Position numbers and translations under genes: made by a program | Assembly: GCA_007126835.1 (NCBI GenBank) | Contig: SLAO01000022.1 | Coordinates: 1-21,503, forward strand | From: Nitriliruptorales bacterium | Lineage (GTDB): Bacteria; Actinomycetota; Nitriliruptoria; Euzebyales; Egibacteraceae | Direction: 5' to 3' | Length of the DNA: 21,503 nucleotides | Shown here: piece by piece, positions 7,821 through 16,037 of the stretch | Position numbering within the stretch: position 1 is the first letter of the stretch | How the letters are laid out: each line of letters begins with the position of its first letter | Notes under the pieces: generated by a model | The model's database searches: none | Seen by the model: the letters and a program-made list of their open reading frames with translations, nothing else | What the model was told of the DNA's origin: nothing

Positions 7821-9023
7821 TCAGGACACCGGATAGCCCCGTCCCGACAGGGTCTCGACGAGCTCGCTGATGTGGTCGGGCCCGCGGGTCTCGACCTCGA
7901 GCTCGACCTCGACCTCCAGCACTCCCAGGCGCGTGCGCATCCGATGGTGGCCGACCGCGAGGATGTTGGCACCGAGGTCGGCGACCAGCGCGAGCAGAGC
8001 TGACAGCGCCCCCGGGCGGTCCTGCAGTCGGGTCCGGAGCGCGAAGTACCGGCCTTCTTCGAACATGCCCGACTGCATGATCCGCTGGAGCAACAGCGGG
8101 TCGACGTTGCCGCCGCACAGCACCGCAACGACCGGAGGCCGCAACGCGATGGCACGTTCGAGCACCGCCGCGAGGCCGGCTGCTCCGGCAGGCTCGACGA
8201 CCTGCTTGGCGCGCTCCACCAGCAACAGCACCGCTCGTGCGATGGCCTCGTCGGTGACCGTGACGACCTCGTCCACGCGCGCGGCGACGTGGGCCAGGGT
8301 CAGGTCCCCGGGGCGCTTGACGGCGATGCCGTCGGCCAGCGTCGACGCGCTGTCGATCGGCTTGGGGCGCCCGGCAGCCAGCGAGGCGGGAAACGCCGCG
8401 GCTCCCGCAGCCTGCACGCCGATCACGCCGACGTCGGGGCGGACCAACTTGATCGCGCTGGCCACCCCGGCCGCCAGACCGCCACCTCCGATCGGCACGA
8501 CCACCGTGCCCACATCAGGGACCTGGTCCAGGATCTCGCGGCCCAGCGAGCCCTGTCCGGCGATCACGTCGCGATGGTCGAAGGGGTGGACGTAGGTCGC
8601 ACCGGACTCGTCGGCGTACGCGACCGAGGCAGCATACGCGTCATCGAACGAGTGCCCTTCGAGCCGGACCTGAGCACCGTACGCCCTGGTGGCCGCGACC
8701 TTGGGCAGGGGCGCTCGCTCGGGCATGAACACCGTCGCCGGGCACCCGACAAGCTGCGCGGACAAAGCGACGCCTTGGGCGTGGTTGCCCGCCGACGCGC
8801 ACACCACCCCCCGGGCGCGCTCGGCGTCGGACAGGCGGTCGATCATGGAGTACGCCCCGCGTAGCTTGAACGACCCGGTGCGCTGGAGGTGCTCACACTT
8901 GAGCAGCACCTGTCCGCCGCTGATCGATGACATCGTCCGGCTGCTCTCGATGGGCGTGACCTGCACCACGCCGACGAGACGCTCGGCCGCATCATTGACC
9001 TCGTCGAGGCTGACCAGATCCAT
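7821..9023 (-). CDS. ilvA: Threonine ammonia-lyase (threonine dehydratase) with one ACT domain
   Basis: PLP enzyme (400 aa) converting threonine to 2-oxobutanoate and ammonia; serine may also be used. The PLP lysine is K53 in GSFKLRGA, SAGNHAQG is at 77-84, the phosphate-binding glycine loop PIGGGGLAAG is at 177-186, and CGGN at 303-306 closes the catalytic domain. A single C-terminal ACT domain (about 325-400) indicates the short form of about 400 residues, not the long biosynthetic IlvA with its larger regulatory region. Symbols ilvA and tdcB are both used for this type. It starts 25 bp after the SCO1664-family gene on the same strand and is probably co-transcribed with it. The AGGAGG at 9045-9050 is too far from the ATG for ideal use; a closer weak AGGG may serve. 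Confidence 0.9.
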   Translation of the reverse strand: MDLVSLDEVNDAAERLVGVVQVTPIESSRTMSSISGGQVLLKCEHLQRTGSFKLRGAYSMIDRLSDAERARGVVCASAGNHAQGVALSAQLVGCPATVFMPERAPLPKVAATRAYGAQVRLEGHSFDDAYAASVAYADESGATYVHPFDHRDVIAGQGSLGREILDQVPDVGTVVVPIGGGGLAAGVASAIKLVRPDVGVIGVQAAGAAAFPASLAAGRPKPIDSASTLADGIAVKRPGDLTLAHVAARVDEVVTVTDEAIARAVLLLVERAKQVVEPAGAAGLAAVLERAIALRPPVVAVLCGGNVDPLLLQRIMQSGMFEEGRYFALRTRLQDRPGALSALLALVADLGANILAVGHHRMRTRLGVLEVEVELEVETRGPDHISELVETLSGRGYPVS

Positions 9024-9048
9024 GACGGTGCACCCTACAAGGCGCCTC

Positions 9049-9780
9049 CTACAGGGGCGGCCACGGGTACGGGCGCGCCTCCTCGGGAGGGTCGGGAAGC
9101 GTTGTCAGGCGCGCGACCTGCGCGGCTCGCTGCTCTAACGCGACGATCTCATCCGCATCGAGCAGCGACGCGAGGCGGTCGGCGACGGGCTCGCCGGCGA
9201 ACAGCGCATCGGCGAGGCGGCCGGCGTCCGCGCGCAGCTGCCCATCGACCTTGGTGCCCCCCAGCTCCCAGATCACCGTCCGCAGCTTCGGAAGCGGGTG
9301 GAAGGCCAGCCCGTGGTCGACGCCGAACAGCCGCCCGTCGTCCTCAGCCCGCAGCACATGGCCCCCCTTGCGGTCGGCGTTGTTGATGAGCAGGTCGAAG
9401 ACCGCCATGCGCCGCAGGGGCGCATGGTTGGCCGGATCCCCGACGAGCACGAAGTAGTGCTCGGCGGGGTCGTGCGGCACGAACCACTGCACCGAGCCCT
9501 CCCCCATCGGCCCGTCCCGCAGGACGGTCGGGGGCACGAGGTCCCACCCCAGGTACGCGCTGACCTCGTAGGCCGCGACCTCCCGTTGGCACAGCGTGCC
9601 CGTCGGGAAGTCCCACAGCGGCCGCTCGCCGGCCCGCGGCTTGTAGATGGCCGCGACGCCGCTGCCGGCCTCCCCGACTGTGCACAGCAGCGTGTGGTTG
9701 CTCGCGTTGGCCAGGAACCCGCGGGCGTCGAGGCGGTCGGAGGCCAGTCGACCCAGCACCTCAGCGGCTGAGGGGACCAT
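9049..9780 (-). CDS. SCO1664-family protein with a PI3/4-kinase-like fold
   Basis: Uncharacterised actinobacterial protein (243 aa). Its layout resembles the phosphatidylinositol-kinase/HipA-type kinase fold. It has a candidate ATP lysine K47 in AIYKP, an acidic helix residue E67 in QREVAAYEVSAYLG, a catalytic-loop-like segment NNADRKGGH (133-141, D136) and a metal-binding-like VDHG (154-157, D155). Trp/Pro-rich ends are also present. The natural substrate is not known. Its start overlaps the end of the DUF3090 gene by 20 bp, so the two are translationally coupled. Together with the upstream phosphomutase this is a conserved actinobacterial three-gene cassette. In Streptomyces and mycobacteria the cassette lies next to mshC, whereas here threonine ammonia-lyase follows. 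Family membership is recalled from conserved motifs and context; kinase activity is an inference. Confidence 0.85.
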   Translation of the reverse strand: MVPSAAEVLGRLASDRLDARGFLANASNHTLLCTVGEAGSGVAAIYKPRAGERPLWDFPTGTLCQREVAAYEVSAYLGWDLVPPTVLRDGPMGEGSVQWFVPHDPAEHYFVLVGDPANHAPLRRMAVFDLLINNADRKGGHVLRAEDDGRLFGVDHGLAFHPLPKLRTVIWELGGTKVDGQLRADAGRLADALFAGEPVADRLASLLDADEIVALEQRAAQVARLTTLPDPPEEARPYPWPPL

Positions 9781-10294
9781 GCCCGTTGTTCGACGGGCAG
9801 ACGTGCCCGCCAGGGTCGATGGGCCGGCCGCACAACCGGCAGGTCTGCCGGGCCCCCGCCTCCACCGCGTACGCGGCGTGGGCGGCCATGGCGGCGAGCT
9901 GGTCGCGGGTCATCCACGCTCGCGCCATCGCGGGCTCGTCGTCGACGTCGCCGGCCTCGTCCTCCTCGGTCGGTAGCTCCTCGACCTCGAGCAGGAAGCG
10001 CTCGGCGTCATCGTCCATCCCCAGGCTGATCGACCCTGCTCGCCACACGGGGTCGAGGGGTTCGCGCAGGCGCTGGGCGGTCTCGTCGAGGTCGTCGGGC
10101 GTGACCGTGATCCCCGCCCGTCCGAGCAGCTCCTGGGCGAGGTGTGCCAGCGAGCGGACCTGGGCCTTCTCGGCGAGCAACGAGATGCGCCGCTCAGCCG
10201 ACTCGATCTGGATGTAGAACGTACGCTCGCCGGGCTGACCAACGGCGCCAGCCGTCACGAACTCCACCTGCTCGAACTCGAACGACTCACTCAC
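9761..10294 (-). CDS. DUF3090 family protein
   Basis: Actinobacterial protein of unknown function, 177 aa. The N-terminal part is a beta-rich domain with FYIQIESAERRISLLAEKAQ typical of the family. An acidic middle segment (about 100-122) follows. The C-terminus has CRLCGRPID and GHVC (C152, C155, C166, with H164), which looks like a small zinc knuckle. The start is the GTG at 10294, inside the last codons of the phosphomutase gene (8-bp overlap), and its end overlaps the SCO1664-family gene by 20 bp. All three should be made together. The function is not known. The cassette suggests it works with the kinase-like and phosphatase-like neighbours on one substrate. Confidence 0.88.
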   Translation of the reverse strand: MSESFEFEQVEFVTAGAVGQPGERTFYIQIESAERRISLLAEKAQVRSLAHLAQELLGRAGITVTPDDLDETAQRLREPLDPVWRAGSISLGMDDDAERFLLEVEELPTEEDEAGDVDDEPAMARAWMTRDQLAAMAAHAAYAVEAGARQTCRLCGRPIDPGGHVCPSNNGHGPLSR

Positions 10295-10916
10295 GGGCGC
10301 TCTCCTTGGGGTTTGCCGTCGCCCACGGCCCATCGTCGCCGAACCGCAGCAGCACCGGCTGCTGGCCGCGCACCAGGCGCAACGCGGTGACCGACCCGGG
10401 GGACACGTGCAGCCGGCCGAACAAGTCGAGGGGCAGGCCGAGGTAGAAGGCCACCACCGCCTTGATGACATCGGCGTGGCTGACGGCCACGACGGCGTCG
10501 CGCCGGTGGTGGTCCACCAACGCCTCGGTGGCTTCGACCGCCCGCGCCTGCATGCCGCGGATCGTCTCGCCCTCCGGGAAGCGCACGAGGGAGGGGGTGG
10601 ACTGCACCACCCGCCAGCGCCGGGTGCGCGCCACCTGGAGCAGGTGGCGGTCGGTCCACCGGCCGTACTCCACCTCGGCGAGCCCCTCGGCACGAGAGAC
10701 CTCGCAGTCGATCTCGGCTGCGACGAGCTCGGCGGTCTCCACCGTGCGTCGCACCGGGCTGGTGTACAGCGCTGCGGGCCGGAGTCCAGCGACCCGCTTG
10801 CCCGCTTCGCGTGCTTGCGCGCGACCGCGGTCGTCCAACGACGCGTCCGTGCGGCCACCAAGGCGAATCCCGGTCGAAGCGGTCGTCCCGTGGCGGATCA
10901 ACAGCAGCGTCGTCAT
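10287..10916 (-). CDS. Histidine phosphatase superfamily protein (MSMEG_4193-type phosphomutase)
   Basis: Member of the phosphoglycerate mutase/histidine phosphatase superfamily (209 aa). The RHG motif (8-10) carries the phospho-acceptor H9. SPVRRTVETA (53-62) holds the phosphate-pocket R56, E81 is in LAEVEYGRW as the probable proton donor, and H147 is in SHADV. All core residues are in place, so it should be a working phosphatase or mutase; the substrate is not known. It is the first gene of a leftward run of four genes, overlapping DUF3090 by 8 bp and divergent from fumC. The family name is given from the characteristic gene context and motifs. General acid phosphatases or cobalamin-pathway CobC-like phosphatases share the fold and cannot be excluded by motif alone. 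Confidence 0.87.
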   Translation of the reverse strand: MTTLLLIRHGTTASTGIRLGGRTDASLDDRGRAQAREAGKRVAGLRPAALYTSPVRRTVETAELVAAEIDCEVSRAEGLAEVEYGRWTDRHLLQVARTRRWRVVQSTPSLVRFPEGETIRGMQARAVEATEALVDHHRRDAVVAVSHADVIKAVVAFYLGLPLDLFGRLHVSPGSVTALRLVRGQQPVLLRFGDDGPWATANPKESARE

Positions 10917-11031
10917 CGTCCTCGTGTCCTACAGCTTCCGGGTCGACTGACCCGTCCGGGCGCGTAGCGGCCAGCCTATCGAGGCTACTAGGCTCCCCCA
11001 CGCTGACCACCGTGCGCGACAGGAGCCACCG

Positions 11032-12432
11032 ATGACCGGGACCCGGACCGAATCCGACTCCATGGGGCAGATGCAGGTCCCCGCAGATGCCTACTACGGA
11101 GCGCAGACGCAGCGAGCGTTGGAGAACTTCCCGATCTCGGGTCAGGGCATCCCCCGCCAGGTCGTCCGCGCCCTCGGGCTGATCAAGGCGTCGGCCGCGG
11201 TGTTTAACCACAGCAGCGGCGTGCTCGACGACCGTCAGCACCAGGCGATCGTGCAAGCCGCGCAGGAAGTCGCCGACGGCGCGCATGACAGCCATTTCGT
11301 CGTCGATGTGTTCCAAACCGGCTCGGGCACGAGCTCGAACATGAACACCAACGAGGTCATCGCCAACCGCGCGATCGAGCTTCTCGGTGGCGAGATGGGC
11401 ACCAAGGATCCCGTCCACCCCAACGACCACGTCAACGCCGGGCAGTCCTCCAATGACGTCTTTCCCACCGCCGTGCACGTCGCCGCGTACCTGGCCGCCA
11501 CCGAGGATCTGCTGCCGGCCTTGGAGGGGCTGCAGGAGTCGCTTGCGGCCAAGGCGCAGGCCTTCGCCGAGGTCGTCAAGCCGGGCCGCACCCATCTGAT
11601 GGACGCCACACCGGTGACGCTGGGGCAGGAGTTCGCCGGCTACGCCCGTCAGGTCGAGCTGGGCTCCGCCAGGGTGCGGGCCGCCCTCGAGCGCGTCTCC
11701 GAGCTGCCCTTGGGCGGCACCGCGGTCGGCACCGGATTGAACGCCCCGGAGGGGATGACCGACCGGGTCCTCGACGAGCTCCGGGAACGCACCGGGGCCA
11801 TCGCGCTGCGCGAGGCCGCAGACCACTTCGAGGCCCAAGGCGCGCGAGACGGGCTGGTCGAGCTCTCCGGGGCGCTCAAGGTCGTGGCCACGTCGCTGAC
11901 CAAGATCGCCAACGACATCCGACTGATGGGGTCAGGGCCCCGCACCGGCATCGCGGAGCTGCAGCTGCCCGAGATCCAGCCGGGCAGCTCGATCATGCCC
12001 GCCAAGGTCAACCCGGTGCTGCCAGAGTCGGTCACGCAGGTGTGCGCGCAGGTGATCGGCAACGACACCGCGGTGACCATCGGCGGAATGAACGGCCACT
12101 TCGAGCTCAACGTCTACATCCCGATGATGGCCCGCAACGTCCTCGAGTCGATCAACCTGCTCGCCACCAGCGCGGAGAACTTCGCACGGCAGTGCGTCGA
12201 CGGATTGACCGCCAACGTGGAGCGAGCACGCGAGCTCGTCGAGAAGGACCTCGCGATCGTGACCGCCCTAGTGCCCGCGATCGGGTACGACAAGAGCGCC
12301 GAGCTGTCCAAGCGTGCGCTGGCTGAGGACCGCCCGCTGCGCGACGTGGTCAAGGAAGCCGGTGTGCTGCCCGACGAGGAGGTGGACCGGATCCTCGACA
12401 TCAAGGCGATGACCGAAGGTGGCGTGCGGTAG
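11032..12432 (+). CDS. fumC: Class II fumarate hydratase
   Basis: Iron-independent fumarase (466 aa), interconverting fumarate and malate in the TCA cycle. Signature regions appear in order: TGSGTSSNMN (96-105), HPNDHVN (129-135), SSND (139-142), THLMDATPV with His188, and the flexible signature loop GSSIMPAKVNPV (318-329) carrying the catalytic serine. HPND and the THLMDATP/GSSIMPAKVN pair argue for fumarase over aspartase or argininosuccinate lyase. AGGAG six bases before the ATG supports the start. It is transcribed alone and divergently from the phosphomutase cassette. A possible -10 (TAGGCT, 10989-10994) lies in the 115-bp gap, but no convincing -35 was found. Confidence 0.96.
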   Translation: MTGTRTESDSMGQMQVPADAYYGAQTQRALENFPISGQGIPRQVVRALGLIKASAAVFNHSSGVLDDRQHQAIVQAAQEVADGAHDSHFVVDVFQTGSGTSSNMNTNEVIANRAIELLGGEMGTKDPVHPNDHVNAGQSSNDVFPTAVHVAAYLAATEDLLPALEGLQESLAAKAQAFAEVVKPGRTHLMDATPVTLGQEFAGYARQVELGSARVRAALERVSELPLGGTAVGTGLNAPEGMTDRVLDELRERTGAIALREAADHFEAQGARDGLVELSGALKVVATSLTKIANDIRLMGSGPRTGIAELQLPEIQPGSSIMPAKVNPVLPESVTQVCAQVIGNDTAVTIGGMNGHFELNVYIPMMARNVLESINLLATSAENFARQCVDGLTANVERARELVEKDLAIVTALVPAIGYDKSAELSKRALAEDRPLRDVVKEAGVLPDEEVDRILDIKAMTEGGVR

Positions 12433-12476
12433 CGCAGCCACTGTCAGGCAGGTCGCGGTCGAGCAGTCCGGTGCCG

Positions 12477-12501
12477 GGGCAGCCGCGGCGGTCCGCTGCC
12501 C
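12477..12501. terminator. Terminator-like hairpin after fumC
   Basis: GGGCAGC (12477-12483) pairs with GCTGCCC (12495-12501) around an 11-base loop, between the convergent fumC and nitrobindin genes. There is no T tract; the function is inferred. Confidence 0.4.
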
Positions 12502-12511
12502 GTGGGCCCGG

Positions 12512-13018
12512 TCAGCCGCCCTCGTGCGGGGTCGGCGCGGGCACCCGCGTGAGCGTGGCCGAAAGGTGATGGGTCATGGGCTCACCGACCGCGGCCATGC
12601 GCAGCGCGTAGGTCAGCACGTCCCCCTCGACGACGATGTCGCGCTCCACGGCGTCGACCCGCTTCGCGGTCGGGGTGGTGGCCACTGTGGTGCTGGCCAG
12701 GCGCAAGGTCGTGCCATCGATCGTGCCGGCGTGGGTTTCGACCACCCCGTTGGGCTGGGCCAGGGTGAGCTCGACCCGGCCGGCGCCGGGCTGGCGCAGG
12801 TAGCCGACCTCGGCATGCATCGGCGCCCCGGTGTCAGGGTGGCTCGTGCGCTGCGTGTATGACAGGAACGGCTTGCCGACGTGCCCGAAGGCGATCCGCT
12901 CCCGGTAGGCAAACGGCGCGATCGTCGGGTACTTCCCGGCCCCGGTGCCCTCCCATTGCCCGAGGAGGAAGCCCAGGGCGGCGATGTCAGGGTGCAGGTC
13001 AGGCATGGTCGCCATCAT
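12512..13018 (-). CDS. Nitrobindin-type heme-binding beta-barrel protein (FABP-like, DUF1794)
   Basis: Small beta-barrel of 168 aa. The family hallmark GxWxGxGxxxYP is seen as GQWEGTGAGKYP (20-31), followed by PFAYRERIAF and FLSYTQRT. The candidate proximal heme ligand is a histidine in MTHHLSATLTR (H151 or H150). Nitrobindins bind ferric heme, react with NO and isomerise peroxynitrite to nitrate. The start is the ATG at 13018, whose ATGA overlaps the glnD stop codon. That implies translational coupling to glnD, although no good ribosome binding site precedes it. An ATG at 13006 is a possible alternative. Placement as the third gene of a PII operon is unusual and hints at a tie between nitrogen status and reactive nitrogen handling; that link is inference. 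Confidence 0.88.
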   Translation of the reverse strand: MMATMPDLHPDIAALGFLLGQWEGTGAGKYPTIAPFAYRERIAFGHVGKPFLSYTQRTSHPDTGAPMHAEVGYLRQPGAGRVELTLAQPNGVVETHAGTIDGTTLRLASTTVATTPTAKRVDAVERDIVVEGDVLTYALRMAAVGEPMTHHLSATLTRVPAPTPHEGG

Positions 13019-15573
13019 CGCAGGCCTGACGCGTCCTGGTTCAGCGTGGATGGGTTCGTGTCGGTCTCGTGCACGTCGAGGTGGTTCGTGCCGGGTTTCT
13101 CCGTTGCGCCCCGGGTTGCCGGCCATCCCGCGGCCGCGGTGAGCTTGGCGGCCAACAGCGCCATGTCGGGCGGACCCCCGGTGGGGCGGACGAAGAAGAC
13201 GTCACGCACCTCCGGGCCGAGCGTGGCCACCCGGGCGCCTACGACCTCGAGCCCCTCGTCGGCCAGCACCCGGCCGAGCCGGTACAGCACGCCTGGCGCG
13301 TCGGGGCCGCGGACCTCGATGCGGGTCACCACCGGGCCGCGGTCGAAGGCGACCTCGGGCTCGGTGACCAGCCCCGGTCGAGGGCCTCGCGTCGCGCCGG
13401 TCTCGCGTCGCGCCACGAGGTCGTCCACGTCGACGTCGCCCATCGCGGCCCCGGCGAGCGCGTCAACGACCGTCGCTTCGTCTGGCATCCCCCCGCTCGG
13501 GTTACTGCCGACCACGAACCAGTCGAAGGCCAGACCGTCGCCACGCGTGAACGCCCGCGCTTCCAGCACGGCCAACCCATGGCCGGCGAGCGCGCCCGCA
13601 GCGTCGGCCATGAGCCCTTGCCGGTCGGGCGCCACCAGCGACACCGTTGACGTGTCCGGCGCGGGTCCCCGGCGGATGCCCACCCCCGCACCGCCGCCAC
13701 GCGCGGCATACAGACGAGCGTGCGCGGCGACCTGCTCGGCCGAAGCGGCCAGCAGGTACCGCCGGGGCAGGCCGGCCAGCATCGGCTCGGGCTCGAGGTC
13801 GTCGTCGACGAGCAGGCGACGCGCCTCGGCGGCCACCGCCACGGGGTCGGTCAGCCTCGAGCCCGCCTCGTCGCGGTCGGCAAGGTGCGCGCGCACCCGC
13901 GCGTGCAGCTCGGCCAGCAACCCGTCCTTCCAGGGCGAGTGCGCGGCCGGCCCGGTCGCCCGGGCATCGGCGAGCGCCAGCAGGTAGAGCGCATCGACGG
14001 TCCCCACGTCGACGACCCGCGCGGCCACGGCGGCGATCTCGTCGTCGTCGTCGAGGTCGCGGCGCGACGACGTCTCGGGCAGCAACAGGTGCAGCCGGAC
14101 CAACCGGGCGACGCGGTCCGCGCGCCGGTGGCCGAAGCCCATGCGCAGCAGCCACTCGCGCGCGACGTCCGCCCCGACGATCGAGTGGTCGCCGGCCATG
14201 GCCTTGCCGACGTCGTGCAGGAACGCCGCGAGCAGCAGCACCTCGGGCTCATCGAGGCGCTCGAACACCATGGCGTGACGCTCTTCGAGCGCGCCATCGA
14301 CGACGCGCCCGAGCTCGGCCACGGTCTGGACGAGGTGCGTGTCCACGTCGAAGGTGTGAAACGGGTTGCGTTGCGGATGCCCACGCACGTCGGCCCAGCC
14401 CGGCAGGTACGTGGTCAGCAACCCGATCTGGTCGGCGTCGGCCAGGGCAGGAAGCGCGTCCGGGCCGCGCCGCAGCATGGCGATCAGGGCAAGGCGGCTG
14501 CGCTCGTCCCACGCCAGGGGGGAGCCGCGGGCGGCAAGCTCCCGCTCGAACGCCGCCGCTGTGCGACGACCGAGGTGCACCCCACGGGTTGCGGCGGCCG
14601 CGACCGTTCGCATGCCCAGCGAGGGGTCATCGGCCAACCGCCCGTCCTCTGCGACCTCGACCAGGCCGTCGACAAGCATCACGCTGTCGTCGATGAGCTC
14701 TGGGGGAGGATGGGCACGGCGCCGGCCGCCCCGCGCGTCGGCCAGCAGGCGAGGCCACGCACGGCGGTGCAGGTGGGCGATCCGGCGGCTGGCCAGCCCG
14801 ACGTGGCGCAGCAGCGCGTCGCCGTCGCCCCACCCCAGCCGGGCGGCCACGTCGTCGTGCAAGTCGAGCCGCAGCGTGTCCACGGCCCGTCCCGGGGGGC
14901 AGCCCGCGCCGTGGTGCTGGTGCAAGGCGCAGCGCACCGTGAGGAGCAGCTCGAACGCGTCGCGCAACGCGGGCAGGTCTTGGGCGCCGAGGTAGCGCGC
15001 CCCCACGAGCGGGGCAAGGCCGCGCTCGGACAGGAGGCAGGCCGCGGCCCACTCCAGGCTCTGGCAGTCCCGGAGGCCGCCGGCGCCACGCTTGAGGTCA
15101 GGCTCGAGCATCCCCGGGCGGTCGCCCGCTAGAGCATGACGCTCCTGGTCGGCCGCGGCTAACTCGACGAGCAGGCGGGGCCCGTGACGGCGCAGCCAGC
15201 GGCCCCAACGGGCCCCCAGGTCGTCGAGCAGGCCCTGTTCACCGGCGACCAGCCGGCGCTCCATCAGCGCCGTCGCCGCTTCGATCCGGCCACCGCCGGC
15301 CTGCACCGCTTGCCGGGGCGTCTGCACCGCGTGTCCCACCGACAGGCCGGCGTCCCACAACGGGTAGCAGACCGCGCGTACCAGCCCTTCGAGGTCCGTG
15401 GTCGACCACCCGTCGTGGAGCAACAGCAGGTCGATGTCGGAGGACGCGCACAGCTCGGAGCGGGCGTAGCTGCCAAGTGCCACCACCGCGACCCCCGCGT
15501 GCGCGGGCGTCGCCGCTGCAACGACCGAATCGACGCGAGCAGTCCAGCCGCGGCACCACTGAGGGCCGGGCAC
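13015..15573 (-). CDS. glnD: [Protein-PII] uridylyltransferase / uridylyl-removing enzyme
   Basis: Bifunctional sensor that modifies and demodifies PII according to glutamine level. From the GTG at 15573 the protein has 852 aa. The nucleotidyltransferase domain has GSYARSEL (34-41) with the acidic pair in SDIDL (45-49). GAGGLRDCQ (163-171) follows. The HD hydrolase domain has HTFDVDTH (406-413) and HD at 453-454. Two C-terminal ACT domains lie at about 643-710 (SLVAPDRQGLMADAAG) and 747-815 (RIEVRGPDAPGVLYRLG). No ATG is available between the end of glnB and the catalytic domain. The GTG is the first canonical start, 71 bp after glnB, and a CTG overlapping the glnB stop cannot be excluded. 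Actinobacterial GlnD enzymes are often adenylyltransferases, so which nucleotide is used is not visible here. Its target glnB is directly upstream. Confidence 0.93.
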   Translation of the reverse strand: MPGPQWCRGWTARVDSVVAAATPAHAGVAVVALGSYARSELCASSDIDLLLLHDGWSTTDLEGLVRAVCYPLWDAGLSVGHAVQTPRQAVQAGGGRIEAATALMERRLVAGEQGLLDDLGARWGRWLRRHGPRLLVELAAADQERHALAGDRPGMLEPDLKRGAGGLRDCQSLEWAAACLLSERGLAPLVGARYLGAQDLPALRDAFELLLTVRCALHQHHGAGCPPGRAVDTLRLDLHDDVAARLGWGDGDALLRHVGLASRRIAHLHRRAWPRLLADARGGRRRAHPPPELIDDSVMLVDGLVEVAEDGRLADDPSLGMRTVAAAATRGVHLGRRTAAAFERELAARGSPLAWDERSRLALIAMLRRGPDALPALADADQIGLLTTYLPGWADVRGHPQRNPFHTFDVDTHLVQTVAELGRVVDGALEERHAMVFERLDEPEVLLLAAFLHDVGKAMAGDHSIVGADVAREWLLRMGFGHRRADRVARLVRLHLLLPETSSRRDLDDDDEIAAVAARVVDVGTVDALYLLALADARATGPAAHSPWKDGLLAELHARVRAHLADRDEAGSRLTDPVAVAAEARRLLVDDDLEPEPMLAGLPRRYLLAASAEQVAAHARLYAARGGGAGVGIRRGPAPDTSTVSLVAPDRQGLMADAAGALAGHGLAVLEARAFTRGDGLAFDWFVVGSNPSGGMPDEATVVDALAGAAMGDVDVDDLVARRETGATRGPRPGLVTEPEVAFDRGPVVTRIEVRGPDAPGVLYRLGRVLADEGLEVVGARVATLGPEVRDVFFVRPTGGPPDMALLAAKLTAAAGWPATRGATEKPGTNHLDVHETDTNPSTLNQDASGLR

Positions 15574-15644
15574 CGCGTCGACCGTCGCCGGCGCGAGGCC
15601 ACCGCCCAGGGTCGCGCCCCGCGGCTCCTCGCCGGCAGGGGCGG

Positions 15645-15983
15645 TCAGAGCGCCTCCGGCCCGTGCTCGCCGGTGCGGATCCGCACGACCTCGTCGAGGG
15701 GCATCACCGCGACCTTGCCGTCTCCGATCTTGCCGGTGCGCGCTGCCTTGGTGATCGCGTCGACGACTCCGTCGAGCTGCGCGTCGTCGACCATCACCTC
15801 GACGCGGCTCTTGGGCACGAAGTCGACTTGGTACTCGGCGCCCCGATACACCTCGGTGTGGCCGCGCTGGCGTCCGAAACCGCGCGCCTCGCTGACCGTC
15901 AGCCCTGCAACGCCGATGTCGCGCAGGGCCTCTTTGACCTCCTCGACCTTGAAGGGCTTGACGATGGCTACCACGAGCTTCAT
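15645..15983 (-). CDS. glnB: Nitrogen regulatory protein PII
   Basis: PII signal protein of the standard 112-aa length, beginning MKLVVAIVKPFK. The T-loop carries YRGAEY (46-51), with Tyr51 as the nucleotidylation target, and the C-terminal half has TGKIGDGKVAV (Walker-like B-loop) and RIRTGEHG. PII trimers bind ATP/ADP and 2-oxoglutarate and report nitrogen and energy status to partner proteins. Another in-frame ATG six bases upstream (15989) is rejected, because AAGGA then has no spacer; the ATG at 15983 has the correct six-base spacing. It is the first gene of glnB-glnD-nitrobindin and is preceded by a GlnR-type operator. No amtB lies beside it in this window. It could equally be named glnK. 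Confidence 0.96.
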   Translation of the reverse strand: MKLVVAIVKPFKVEEVKEALRDIGVAGLTVSEARGFGRQRGHTEVYRGAEYQVDFVPKSRVEVMVDDAQLDGVVDAITKAARTGKIGDGKVAVMPLDEVVRIRTGEHGPEAL

Positions 15984-15989
15984 CCGCAT

Positions 15990-15997
15990 TCCTTTCC
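15990..15997 (-). promoter_or_regulatory. Ribosome binding site deciding the glnB start
   Basis: GGAAAGGA on the minus strand abuts the ATG at 15989 but sits six bases before the ATG at 15983, so the latter is the working start. Confidence 0.8.
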
Positions 15998-16037
15998 GCA
16001 GGGACTCCCGGCGAGGGCTCGAGCATGCCGACCCGGG

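Noticed and set aside
6320..8155. Long open frame of 611 codons on the minus strand, opposite the PAS-GGDEF-EAL gene
   Set aside because: It is antisense to an unmistakable enzyme gene; its product has low-complexity composition without any recognisable domain. Such mirror frames are common in GC-rich DNA.
10972..10994. Small repeats of AGCCT/AGGCT between the phosphomutase gene and fumC
   Set aside because: Arms of five bases are short and no convincing -35 or known operator pattern accompanies them, so no regulatory site is claimed.
13720..15132. Open frame of 470 codons on the plus strand across glnD
   Set aside because: Antisense to intact glnD domains, with no ribosome binding site and no protein-family features.
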